Source: Caprimulgus europaeus
Taxonomy: Eukaryota > Chordata > Aves > Caprimulgiformes > Caprimulgidae
NCBI GenBank assembly: GCA_907165065.1
Contig: OU015523.1
Location: forward strand, 42,893,702-42,957,701
Length of the DNA stretch: 64,000 nucleotides
Reading direction: 5' to 3'
Shown one piece after another: positions 12,772 through 24,700 of this stretch. Below the pieces are notes generated by a model. That model did no database searches and was not told the DNA's origin. It saw nothing but the letters and a program-made list of their open reading frames with translations. Numbering within the stretch: position 1 is the first letter of the stretch; each line of letters begins with the position of its first letter. The translations under genes were made by a program, and so were the position numbers.

Positions 12772-13208
12772 AGAATCATAGAATTGCCTGGTTGGAAAAG
12801 AGATCACTGACTCCAACCACACCTGTCCACTACTAAACCATATCTCTAAGCACCCCATCTACCCATCTTTTACACACCTCCAGGGCTGGTGACTCAGCCA
12901 CCTCCCTAGGCAGCCTGTTCCAGTGCCTGAGAGCCCTTTCGGTGAAGAAGTACTTCCTGACATCCAATCTCTACCTCCCCTGGTGTAACTTAAGGCCGTT
13001 GCCTCTTGTTCTATCACCAGTTACCTGGGAGAAAAGGCACTTACCTGCCTCGCTACAACCTCCTTTCAGGACATTGCAGACAGCAATTAGGTCACCCCTC
13101 AGCCTTCTCTTCTCTAGACTAAACAACCCCAGTTCCCTCAGCTGCTCCTCATAAGGCTTGTTCTCCAGCCCCTTCACCAGCTTCATTGCCCTTCTCTGGA
13201 CACGCTTC
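12772..13208 (-). mobile_element. CR1 LINE fragment, 5'-truncated, antisense
   Basis: This is a CR1 copy inserted in reverse: the plus strand begins with the reversed terminal AGAATCATAGAATT and ends abruptly within ORF2. Read on the minus strand, it encodes the C-terminal thumb/tail region of the CR1 polyprotein ([20 protein letters not shown], then a Leu/Glu-rich segment ending [12 protein letters not shown], about 13208 down to 13050) in good frame. The rest of the C-terminus and the 3' UTR run toward 12772. About 437 bp of a roughly 4.5 kb element remain, with no catalytic core. The flanking block resembles itself on both sides, so the copy seems nested in an older repeat. Confidence 0.93.
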
Positions 13209-13500
13209 GTCATGTGCCTGTGTGTCTGTGTAGGTCTGAGTACTGGAAGGATCTCTACGTATATAAATTTTCCCTTGATTGTTTTCATCCTGAGCAACCA
13301 GAGAGGGCAACAGGATGAGGCCATTGGTGCTCTCTGTCTGCACGAGTGCAGAGCGTTTCAGTCCATGCTGATCTGTGTGTCTGTCTGTGTTTGTACGTGT
13401 ATGTGTGTTGTATCTATGTGTATGCACATGCCTGCTGGGATCACCCGCTCTGCCTGGCTGCTGGCCGGACCCGGGGAGGTGCATGGAGCTGTGCCAGCCC
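13209..13500 (+). repeat. Likely continuation of the repeat-like block, GT-rich
   Basis: Sequence right of the CR1 resumes with TGTGCCTGTGTGTCTG and TCTGAGTACTGGAAGG. This resembles the GT-rich and TACTGGAG words left of the CR1 (12511-12672), so I infer one block split by the insertion. A second GT-rich run (TGTGTGTCTGTCTGTG and variants) spans about 13370-13425. The overlapping frames here, on both strands and up to 130 codons, are low-complexity by-products. The right border is uncertain. Confidence 0.35.
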
Positions 13501-13829
13501 CTCACCTCTGACAGGCTGCTGTCTGCAGAAGCTCCTAACATTGCTCATTGCTTTCCCGTTGTGCAAAAACACAGCTCTGGTATTTCTTCCTCCATTTATT
13601 ACTGCAACAACCTTTCCTCCGGCAGGAGGACTGGAGCTGTAACCTCCTTCAGTCGGTGTGGGGTGGATGGGCTGTCAGAGGGGCTGACATCCTTCCCCCT
13701 GGGGACCAAACCTGTCACCCCTGAGGTTTTCCATCTGGCAGGGAAGTAGCAATCCCAAATGTATTCCTAAACTCAGCTCCCCTGTCCTGAATTACTCCAT
13801 AAAATGAGCTTCCCAACCAGAGGTTGTGG

Positions 13830-14110
13830 TGTTTTCCCACTATGTTAAAATTACTGTTGCATTTAAAGATAATTTTATAACATTTAGCTTAGTGATGGGA
13901 ATCATCCCATGGCTGATACAAATGGTATAACACAGACTTCATGGTCAATTAGTAAAAAATGAATGAATGTTAAAAACATGCTAATAAAATGTTATTAGAA
14001 TGTCAATTTGCAAAGGTTTGAGTCTCTTCTTTGCTTTCATAACACAGTTAATTAGATTTTTTAATTATGAAAACATTCATGTTAATTTAAAACTAAAAGG
14101 CAATTAAAAA
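13830..14110. promoter_or_regulatory. Candidate noncoding regulatory element (TAAT-rich)
   Basis: The stretch is very AT-rich and dense in homeodomain-type cores: CAATTAG near 13947, TTAATTAG at 14048-14055, TTAATTAT at 14061-14068, and GTTAATTTAA near 14091. It has no coding or repeat signature. Such composition is common in conserved developmental enhancers of vertebrate gene deserts, but AT-rich DNA produces these words by chance. This is a guess until aligned to other birds. Confidence 0.2.
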
Positions 14111-14147
14111 CATCAATGGAAAACAAAATAATCATTAAAGATTCTGA

Positions 14148-14199
14148 TTGATCATAGGGATCTATTTTCCCTGTTGATCACAGAGATCTATTTTCCACT
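14148..14199. repeat. 26-bp tandem duplication
   Basis: Two adjacent copies start at 14148 and 14174, each TTGATCA-(C/T)AG-GATCTATTTTCC-like with a few differences. It is a local duplication in unique sequence. Confidence 0.8.
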
Positions 14200-17100
14200 G
14201 AAAGTTTCAGATATTGGAGAGGTTTTTAATATTAATATTATTCCAACTGCAATATATTTAAGATTGATTTTCTTGTAATTATTACACAAACATTCTTCAA
14301 TAAATTAGAACATTTTCACAGAAAAATTGAAGTTTTGTCATGAAAAATAATTCAGAACACGAGTCTTCTGTGTGGGAGGAAAAAAAGTTTTAGTTTCCAA
14401 AATCATTATTTGACCTCAATGTCAGTCTATAAAATTCAAAACTGAATAGATACAGAATGCCAAACAGTCAAATCCACTTCCATCTTTACAGCTGTACACA
14501 GCACATGATATTGTTTTACGATCTCATGATTAGATACAGGCAAGAACTGATAAACAAACACTATGTGCCTCCAGGTACAGACTCTGAGAGGGATTCATCT
14601 TGCTTAGGCTTAAGTAAGCAAACTTTTAGACATTTCAGTCTGAGCTGGTCACCTTCAAAGCCCCGTTAAGAGAAGCAGGCATTTGTAGAGGATGATTTGT
14701 CTTAGAGATCTATCTTAGAGGAAGAGGACTTGCCCTCTGGAAATAACTGTGTCTTTCAACAGACTGTAAAATGATCCATTAGTGAATAATTCAGACCCAG
14801 ACGTTTAATTTCTCAGAAAATATAAGGAGGATAGATGGAGTCCATACTCTTGAGTGCACAAGCACACAAACCCAGAGGTTAATGTGACAAAGCAACAAAA
14901 GTAACGCTGGGCACGTGTGTGCTTGAGCAGAATTCAGGAGAGTATTGTATGGAGCAGTATATTTTGGACATCCAAAATCACCAGTTATCCCCAGAACAGC
15001 GTGAGAAATTTCCTGGGTTTATGAAGCGTACCTAGTTTGAGGACGTTATTCACATTCCCTTCATTCTTGGTTTATAGACTTACATCTTTACATGATGTAA
15101 CTTGACTGAAATAGGACAAAAACCTTGCCCATTTATTTTGTACGGGAACAAAAATATTATGTTTATGGTCAACAATTATGAAGTATCTTCATGTATATGT
15201 ACTCATATATACATGTTTTAACCTGAAGCTTAATAAAATCAAGCTTACTCCTGTATATCGCACAATCTGAAGGAAATTAATGAGATGTATAAGTATATAT
15301 ACATACCTAGTGAATTTTTTTCTGCTGTGATACAGTTATCTACACTTGCTCTTCCAGTCATTTGAGTTAGTCCTAACTCCAATAATGTTATTTCAGAGCA
15401 CCAAAACTCATTTTCCTTAATCACAGATGCATGTGATATGTTCATCTTGGTTTGGTTTTTTTTCAGTTTTCTGTTTGGTTGGCTGGGCTTTTTGTTTATT
15501 TGGGGTTTTTTGCTTTTCTTTTTATAATGTGCTTTATATCATCAGCTGATCTAATGCTCCCATGTGTGTCTCCATACTGCAGCTGGAAAATCCCACAGAC
15601 AACAGCTCAAGCTTTCTGCATGTTGCTGTAATAGTTTCGTGGACTGTGTCCATACTTTCACTTCCAGCAGTGAATGAGGGACAATAGTGTTGACTAGTCG
15701 CAACAGTGGGCTCAAGCTTGAGCAGATGGCTGTGACCCATTCTGATCTCTTTCTGATCATTGGGTGAAGAGTTTATTTTGGGTAAATTTTCCTTTGGTGA
15801 GTGGCAAAATTCCCAATAATTTCAGTGGGAGCAAGACTTTACCTTTATGTGTGCTACTATCCTTCCAGACCTCAGGTTTTCAGGGAAGCTACATGTCCCA
15901 GAACCATAGCCTGAAATCAGGGCTCCACTTTTGCTGCACAACCAAAAAGCAAAGCCTGCTTACGCCACCCAAAAATCTGATCTCTCAGTTTTCTTTCAGT
16001 TTTGTGAAATGCAGATGAAACTTCAGCTGATACCAGTTTTAGATTAACAGTTATAAGAGTATATTTTGTCTTTCATATTAAACCAACAAGGAAGAGATAC
16101 TGTTTCAGGACAGCTAACAAGTAACATTTTTAGGGCTTAACTTAAAGCTAGTGAAGCTGGTTGCTACATTCAATATCTTGTTTTAGGGGCAAAGAGGAAA
16201 CGACTTAGATATAGAGAGGCAGAAATTTATTGTTAGTATAATTGAAACCTTAGCAGTCTAATCCAAGAGTCATTATTACTGCAGATATACCTATTACAGA
16301 AAAAGAAAGAATATATCTATGCAGAAAAAATTCAGCTATCGTAGTAATAATAATAATACATCTAAAATGGTGACACACACACCTCTTTGTTTCTATTCCC
16401 TTTCCTGGTGTAATGCTCCCCCTTCCTTGGCTCATCTGGGTCTGAGGGCTGCTGCTTTTGCTCAGGTGTGGGAGCTGAGGGGATGATGGGGACCTGTTGG
16501 TGTCTGTAGTTCTTCACCAGGAGGGATTTGATGTTCACATTGATGGTTTCTTCTTCCTCACTCTAGAATCTATTTGGATTCATTTCTACCTGTTAGCTAA
16601 CATGCTTTTACATCTTTGCTCTTTCTTAATTGGTCTGAACTCCACATCAGATCTGAACTTGCCAAGTATAGAGTCTTTTACATATACTAGATAGTGGGTT
16701 TTTTGTTCTTTTTGTTCCCCCAAAAACCAGTTTTGTCCAGCTCCAGGCCTGCATTTCTTTAGCTGAGACTGGTGAGTTATTTATAGCTGTGGGGTCTCCA
16801 CAGCTGTGCCCCGTTTCCTGTCACCCAGTGCTGGAACTCCCTTAACCTGTTGCCCTTCACCTGCACATCCCAGAGCCTCTGCTGTCCCACCAGGGTGGTA
16901 TTTCTCCCACTGTACCTCTACTGTGCAGCCACAAACTACAGTGGTACCATACAGCCATAAGCAAAACAAACCAGATAATTAGTGACAAGCACCTGTTCAG
17001 AAGAAAAACTGCAGTTACAGCTAAAGCAATGCAAAGTGCAGCTGTGGGCAGGTCAGCCAGCGCAAGCCAGCCTTCAGCACTGAGGTCTGGCAGATCTGGC

Positions 17101-17869
17101 CACCAAAGAACATTGCTACCTCAGTATACTGAATGCAGCAGGTGGAAAGGAAATCTGTGGAAGAGATTAATTTCCAGCACATCTTGGAAATTAATTTTTT
17201 TAGCACTGGAGAAGCTGAGAGAAAATTCTCCAGTGTCCTCCTAAATCCAGATGGAAAAGGGATGTTTATATTAAATTCATGGTAGGGTGTTGAGATTGGA
17301 AGGATTTGAGTTCTTTAAGGATAGAAGTTAAGACTGAAATATCCCCTCTCATATGTGTTCACTAATTATTTTTTTTTCTTCATTCGGAAAGCTTCTTTGA
17401 AGTTTTTTGCCTGATGCACCACAGTTACATTTATTTCTTTATTCTAGATACTGTAGATACAGATGATGTTGAAAAGACATACCCCATATTGGCATGGCTA
17501 CTCTTTCTCAGGCTTCTTTTGCTTGCACCTTGAAGGCTTCTCCCTTGAGGCATTAGTTTGGTTATTTATGCTGCTTAGTTCACCAAGAGTAAAGCTGTAT
17601 TTTCACACAGACCTAAAACTGACTGAGCTCATAAAATAATTCACACTCTGATTTGTGTATGTGGTGGAGGCTATTCTTTGCACTTTTAAATATATGTTTA
17701 ACAGAGGCCTTTTACGTCATTAGAAATCTCACTGAAATTTGGTTTAGAACTAAACTAAGAGAAGCGATCTGACAGAGACTCCTTTCCTAGCAAGCCCTGC
17801 TTCTTCCACTGTCTGGCAAATTACTTAAGTAATAAACAGAGAGAGGAAAGATGGCTGGAGCTGCTTTAT

Positions 17870-18083
17870 TGAAAGAGATGTCATTAGGGGCAGGGCTGTC
17901 CTGCTGTAAGCACCGCTGGCTGAAGAGCCGGTCGGCAGGCCAGCCCCGGGCCTCAGTCTGGACAAGCCCCACAGCCTGGCCCTGCTGCGGGCACAGGGAA
18001 ATGTCTGGGGGGTTCTTGCTGTGTGGGGCGCCTAATGAGCCGGGGCAAGCCCAACAGGGGCTCACAGGCACCCATGGGGACAG
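17870..18083. other. GC-rich patch next to the LTR
   Basis: This short GC-rich island in AT-rich surroundings has about seven CpGs between 17911 and 18043, including GCCGG, CCCGGG and GGCGCC. By my rough estimate the CpG density is well below that of a true CpG island of the same GC content. Open frames of about 90 codons exist on both strands and resemble nothing known. It ends exactly where the LTR target site begins, but it does not look like part of the LTR. Confidence 0.4.
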
Positions 18084-18088
18084 CCTGC
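18084..18088 (+). repeat. Left target-site duplication (CCTGC) of solo LTR
   Basis: CCTGC immediately precedes the TG that starts the LTR and is repeated exactly after its terminal CA at 18698-18702. This marks the insertion site and the copy's borders. Confidence 0.85.
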
Positions 18089-18697
18089 TGTCCTGGTTTT
18101 TGCTAAGAGAGGGTTAATTTCCTTCTTAGTAGCTAGAAAGCACTGTGTTTTGGTTTCAGTGGGGATTGTTATGAGAACAATGTTGATAACTACAAGGACA
18201 CCCGTGCTTAGGCAGTTTGCTAGAGCAGAGGACTGGAATGGGGGAGCAAAGAAGAAAAGTGTAGTAGTCAGTAAAACCCAGAATTGGCAGTTGGATGTGC
18301 CAATAAGATATCCCATGTCATATTTCACCATGTTCAGTATGTTAACAGGGGCTGACTGGAAAGAGGGGGATTCTCTCGGGAATCACTGGGACTCACTTTT
18401 CCGGGATTGCGATTTCGGTTTCAGGGTTCCTTTTCACTCCTCCGGGATCACTATCAGTGGCTGGTGGGCAATTGTACTCTGCATCACTCATATATGTATA
18501 TAGTTGTTATCGTTACTATTCTTATTATTTTAATTTTATTTTACTCTAATTATTAAATTGTTCTGATCTCAACCTACAAGTCTCCTGACCCTTACCCTCC
18601 AATTCTCTCCCCCATTCTCTGTGGGTGATGGCGAGGTGGAGGGAAGACTGCAAGGGGCTATGTCTTGTTTGGCTGCCAGCAAAATTTAACTATCACA
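18089..18697 (+). mobile_element. Solo LTR of an endogenous retrovirus (ERVL-like)
   Basis: A 609-bp long terminal repeat, starting TGTCCTGG and ending ATCACA, is bounded by a perfect 5-bp duplication. No internal viral sequence or second LTR is present, so it is a solo LTR left by LTR-LTR recombination. A TATA-type run lies at 18490-18502, and an ATTAAA poly(A) hexamer at 18552-18557 fits plus orientation. The U3 start and GTTAATTT-type words match an avian LTR group I recall. The 5-bp duplication fits ERVL-type (class III) elements, although some other classes also make 5 bp. The open frame across it (18150-18503) is incidental. It encodes no viral protein. Confidence 0.88.
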
Positions 18698-18702
18698 CCT
18701 GC
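18698..18702 (+). repeat. Right target-site duplication (CCTGC) of solo LTR
   Basis: This is an exact copy of the five bases before the LTR. The match has not decayed, although five bases give little information on age. Confidence 0.85.
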
Positions 18703-21700
18703 ATTCCAGGTCAAGGGGGTACAGAGGCCATTTCTTTTGCTCCAGATGAGGCTGGACTCTATTAAATTGCTGACATGGTTTGGGGTTGGGGTTTTTTTGC
18801 TTCCTCAAAAAGTTTAGACAGGTGAAAGGAAAGGGATTTCCAATATTACTACTTCAGTGCTCTCCTTGGGGCTAGATCTGGCTTCCTCTTCAGCACCAGC
18901 CCAGTTTATATCCTCACTGTAAATCACTTCAAACCCAAGCCCTCAGGATACATCTGACTTCAGACCCATTTTTTGATCAGAAATGCAGGTTGACGTGGAC
19001 CTCCCTGCAGGCAGGAGCCACAGACTAAACCGCCCTGAAGCGGTTTGATCCTGAGGAGGCCCCCAGCTTGCAGCAGCCGCTGGCAGAGCTGCTGTGTGGG
19101 TGCAGACCCAATGGAACCCCCTCGCTGAAACACTGCCAGGAAAAAGGTCCAGCGATGGGTGACCCCCGGGCAGGGCAGCATCTGGCCAGGAGCTCCAGGA
19201 CCACACTACTGCTCTTAATTGTTAAACTTGCATCGTAATCTCATTTCAAGTCCCTGAAGTCTTTGGTGGATGTAATCCTGAAGTGTGGTAATTCAGTGAA
19301 TGTTATGCATGAAAACTAACACCTTTAAACTTGTTAAAAGTGTTAGCTGAAAGGTCTGGCATCCTAAATGAGAATAGTTCAAAAAGATTGTGATATCAGT
19401 GTTCTAGAAAAATCATGAAAATATTTTTGTAATGTTTGACATTTCTACAATGAGATAATGGCAAATACTCATGTTCTCTCATTCTCCCCAGCTCCCCTCC
19501 CTAGCTGGAAATGTGAATGAAAAGTAGAACTCTTTGCATAAATAAAAGCAACATTTTAAATCTTTGAAGATATAATTTTTCTATCACTAACGAGATAAAT
19601 ATGCTAAAAACCTAAAATGGAATTTAGTTTTTTTTCCAATGGGAAGTAAGGAAAAGTCTTTCTCCTCTTTAATTTTGATTCCTTCACTTACTCCAGTGAT
19701 AGGGAGCACCAGGAATGTGACACAAAGGAAAAAAATGAGAGAAAGTTTTTCTAAAATGAAGCAGTGACAGTAAATATCTTTTAATTTTGAAATTTTGCTT
19801 AAATCTAATATATAGATTTTAAAGCACTTTATTTCTTTGAACTCTCAGGTTTTTATGGCTTCTAAAAACACTGTGTAACATTTTTGTATTTAAGTATTCA
19901 CGTCAGGAAATTTACTTTGGTACAAATGACCACATTTTAGAGTATCCAAATTTCCCAGTATTTGCAGATGAAACAGTGCATATTGTTGCCACTTTCTGAA
20001 TTCTGACCTTTTTGAAAACTATCTCAAACTAAACGCCTACAACACTGGAATGTGTTTTTTGATGTCATATTGACTAAACATGAAAGCAAATATTTCAATA
20101 AGACAATGAATGTCTGAGAGTATGTCTCACAGGAGCAAAGCATGTAACAGGTTTTTGATAGAAATCAGCAGAACATTACACCCTTTTACCAATTAAATAA
20201 TACATTACCATAGAAATGGCCCTAAATTTTAACATTAAAAAGATGTTTTCTTAGATTGCAATCAACAAGAAACTCTTGTGAATATCAGGACTCACTAAGT
20301 TTAGATGTATGCCATATCTCCCCCAACTATACATTTTCTCCTTACTTGTCTCTTTTTTCTTCTCTTTCCACCATCTTCCTGCCCCTACCCATTAGATAGC
20401 AGAATATCAGAGATAATTTATGGGAAAGTAAACTTAGTGCTGATTAGTAGAAGGTACACTACAATCTTATAGTGGGATTTACACATATGGACAAAAATAC
20501 AGATTGATTTAAGTACAGCAGACATGGGAAATTTGTGGTTAACCATGTTATTTGTATGCTTGTGGAAGAAAAAATAGTCAAAGCAGTAGAGTCCTTTTTT
20601 AATGTGCTTTTGCTTTTTGGATGATTTAATTTTTCATATACATTATTTACTTTCCCTCAGTGGATTTTGAGAGAAACTAGCTCTCATAAAATTTTTAGAT
20701 TAGCATTTTCTAACCTGTTGAGGTGAGCATTAGGCTTCCTGGGTTCTTAAAAATAATTCTCATTATTCATGTTACATACAGGCTAACCACATAGGCTTTG
20801 TTTGCCCTTTTTATCTTTTACAGGTTAACTGAATAATTAAGGAGTTCGCTGAAGTGAATATCTGTAGAATAGAGAGGCCAAAAAGCCCATCATCAGAGCC
20901 ACTCGGGTCACTTGCCTTAATGACTAACAAAGAATACAGTCTGAAAAATATTTTATTTGATAGAGTGATTTAGTTCTCATGCAAATGCATAATTACAAAA
21001 ATGACCCAGATTGTTTATCCCAGAGAGCATCTGTTCTGATTTTCTGGGATTGTTTAGTTTGGCATTGTACTATCAACAGCAGTTTGTAGCTGATATATTG
21101 AGCTGACCGGTCTGATAATTAGGCTGGGCATTCTGAATAAAGTATTTTAATACCTTATTAAAAGGTTTGTACCACATGCACCTTGAATATTCCAAGTTAA
21201 ATATTCAGTCATATGGTTAGATTTTTGAAAGAGAATAAGGAATGAATTGATAAATTTATTAATAAATTTTCCCTTTTTAGTTACCTTTTATGCATATTTC
21301 AACTCACTGTATAATATTGTGATATGTACCATAATGGATCTCTGTAAATAAATATATGTTTACCTTATTGCAAAGCTGTATTGCTGCTTCTGCACTTTGA
21401 GTATTTTGCTTCTGTCTTAGACTTTGTAACATCAAGCTCCTTTTTACTGATTTCTTCACTTTGTTTTTTATAAACTCAGTCACTTGGAAAAGGAAAACCT
21501 GGTATATGTAAGAAAGACGTTAATATTATTTTGACATATTATCGGTACTTTTCTTCCAAGCCAAGTCATTCTCTACTCTCTGTGAGATATATAAACAATA
21601 AACAAACCTGCTTACTAAAGATGCTGGCATTTGACACCATCTTTGCCTTAACAACACTGAAATATGATTGACTTTTACTAAAATAAGATCACATTTATTT

Positions 21701-24700
21701 ATCCTACATTAAACAGCATGACCTTTTCAGTACCACTTTACATGTCTTAGATTTGCTAAAAAAGACTCTGTGGTGTGCTTAATGAACCATTCTACTCATG
21801 GTAACAAAATCTTCAAGAACAGTCTGTAGCTCCCTTTCCCCAGATGCCCCAAAGAAGACAAAGGGAATTTCCTGTTGGAAAATTTGGGGATAATGCAATA
21901 CAGCATTTCCATTTTTTAGCCTGATGTGTTCCCTTCCCCAGAGTCTCTACATGTAGTTCATTTTAATGTTCTTCCTGGGAGGAGATTAAGAGAGGAAAGA
22001 CAATCCTGCAAAACAATCTCTATGCTGCTGCTGCAAGTACAGCACTCCCAGGGTTACATCCATGTATGCGTCTACCAAGGGGGCAGAAGAAGCTCATTTA
22101 GGGTAGTCTCGCCCAGGATGAGCTTTCCTGCACTGAAGATGGGGTTTCAAATGGGTGATGGTGTGGTTCCAGCCATGTGGATCTGCTCTGCGTCCCCTCC
22201 TGCTCTGCATGCTCCTGCAGGTTCAGGGGCTGCCATCCAGCTATGGCCACAGCCCTTCGAATGTAATGTAAAATCCACAGAAAAGTTTTGGCCCAGAGAA
22301 AGTCAGTGCCGCAAGACCTGTTTTCAGTAGAAGCTGGATTTTATCCCAAGTTTTTATCTTTTCAAAGGTGTAATGTTATTTTGCATAGATTGTTTTATTA
22401 AACTATTCTGTCATGGCCTGATTCCAACTCTGAGATGTTCAATTTTCATCAGTTAAATGTACAAGGAACTTCAGGATTATTTGTGATGAAAAGTTATGAA
22501 TCTTTTGCTACTGTTCAGTACAAGCCTGTCTAGGCATTTTCACCCTTTCCAAATGAATTATCTATTCTCATATCACAGAAGGCTTTCATTGCTAGGTAAC
22601 ATACAACACACCTGTGTTCTCTTATCTCCTCTCACTGCTTCCTATTTAAACTTTTTTTCCCAAACTTCAGCCACATTGTCTGTCAGCTTCACATAACAAT
22701 TTTCTTTCCTTCCTATCTGTCTGAATTTGCACAATTTAATTTTGGTTAACCTCTTATCTTCAGAACTTGAAACACACGAATGTGCAACACCTGGCACAAA
22801 TTCTTGTGTGGAAACACAGGACAGGGAGTGATAGCAGCTCTCTTGCAATAGGAATGAGCAGAGGTTATGACCTCAATCTGGAAAAACACTTAAACATACA
22901 CTTGTAAATCAGAAGAAATATTCACAGATATAACTTTGAGTACATGCATAGCTATACTGCTGTATAACTGCCACCATTTTTAAGAATAGACCACGTGCTT
23001 TATATTCTGATACTTATTCATAATGTAAGATGCTGATACTTCATCTCACAGTATTTTTTCTTTGTGTAACCCAAGAGGCAATTCAGAACCTATAGGCATG
23101 TTTGCAATTTGTTTCGCTGTCACTGAGTGCTATGCAGAAGGAGTGCGTTCTCTCAAGCATCACATACACCAGTTTCCATTTCTTAAACGTCCAGAAGTAT
23201 ACTGTCGCATAAACAAAAATATTACCAGATTTTTTTTTTTTTTTTTAAGGAAGAAGAACTACCATTTTAAAGGAATTTTCAGGTACCAGAAATTTTTAGA
23301 TCTGACCATGCACTATTGTAATCTGCCTATCCTGAAAATACAGATTGGCAATTTGTATTCTTATCTCAGAAAAATGTGAAATACAAAGCCCTTAACAAAC
23401 ATTTTTATTCTTTGTTAAAACAGCAAAGATATAATAACCTCTGCAGTCTATGGCTTTTACATGCTAGTACAGAACGTTCTATTCACCCACTCATTAAAGA
23501 AAAATAAAGCACTCTATGAAATAGTGGAAAATAACTTTCCTGAAGAATACGCAGGCTTTTCTTTGAAGTATGAAGAGGTAGCTGTGGTGACCAGACAGAA
23601 TTACGTTTACTTGATCAAATAGGTAACAAGGAATTCAAAGGACAGAGTATTCAAAAACAGTGGGAAGATTAGTGGTGATTTGCAGAAGATTAACATTTTC
23701 TGTAGTTTGCTAGTCTGGACAGAAGGCACACCTCCGATTCTTCAGATGTACATGTACGGTATTGTGCAAATATATGAGTCAGAGCTTACTCAGGGAATCT
23801 CTGGAGGAGGTGTACCCTCTTATTAGGGTGTCCTTTTTGAAACACTTAATATGTACAGTTCCAGTTATGGAAAACAAAGAAAACTCCAGTTGAAGTGTTA
23901 CAGTCAGTAACATTGCTCTTTAGAGCCCCATTCATCAGAACTGTGTGCTGTGCATGCATTTGTTATTTATTTATTCAGACAAAAAAATTATATTCTGATT
24001 ATTCTATGTAAATGCAATGAGTACGATTTTGTTCAGTGCTGAATATGATATGGGTCTAATGGGGCATATTATCAAGGTAATGTCTGCAAGCTACCAGGAA
24101 ACCAAAGGACATGAACAAAATTACAGACAACCCCAATTCCACACAGGTACGTTTATATCTCTCAGCAGGTGTAAGTTACAAAAAGATCCATTTATGTAAT
24201 TACTTAGCATACAGAAAATTACATTACCAGACTATGACAACATTTCTACAGTGTCTAATATGGCCCTTTAACAGTACAAAATGCTATCTTTCAGCTCCCC
24301 TCCTGCAATTTTACTGCATTTTAATCAAGGCTCCAAAAGCTATTGGCTCAAGATACGCTCTGGCTTCATTTTATCGAGTTTGTAAGATCTCAGCTTGATT
24401 CAAAGTAAGAGATCTAGTTATTTTCTTTACCAACAGACCTTCCTCTGATAGCCCATGAGGTTTTTTTAGTACTTCTAATGGCACAGACTTTGGATGGGTA
24501 GTCCCTTAGGCTCCTTCTCTGGTCAGCAGGGAGAGAAATGGTCCTTTGGAGAATCACTTGTCATCTGGAAACAGCGTTTAAGATAGATAAGTTAAATTGC
24601 CCTCTGAATGTCCCTCTTCCTTCTTTGACCTCAGAGAGACAGGCTTGGGCTCGGTGCCTGTCAGGCACAGCCAGACAGTGTAGGATGAGGTGGATTCCAC

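Larger units (their letters stand above)
13501..17869. other. Gene-free AT-rich single-copy sequence
   Basis: No supported gene. Translations are short and unrecognised. Notable parts are listed separately: an extremely AT-rich, TAAT-dense stretch at 13830-14110 and a tandem duplication at 14148-14199. About 15450-15540 is T/G-rich low-complexity sequence. TATA/ATAC-like low complexity occurs near 15190-15305, and a short AAT run near 16344-16360. Confidence 0.55.

Noticed and set aside
13149..13749. Several overlapping frames of 98-130 codons on both strands
   Set aside because: They overlap in different frames across GT-rich low-complexity sequence and the CR1 edge, so they are by-products.
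17870..18083. Possible CpG-island promoter
   Set aside because: It has only about seven CpGs over 180 bp of GC-rich sequence, low for a CpG island, and no gene starts beside it.
18150..18503. 117-codon frame at 18.2-18.5 kb
   Set aside because: It lies wholly inside the solo LTR U3 region and has no relation to a known protein.
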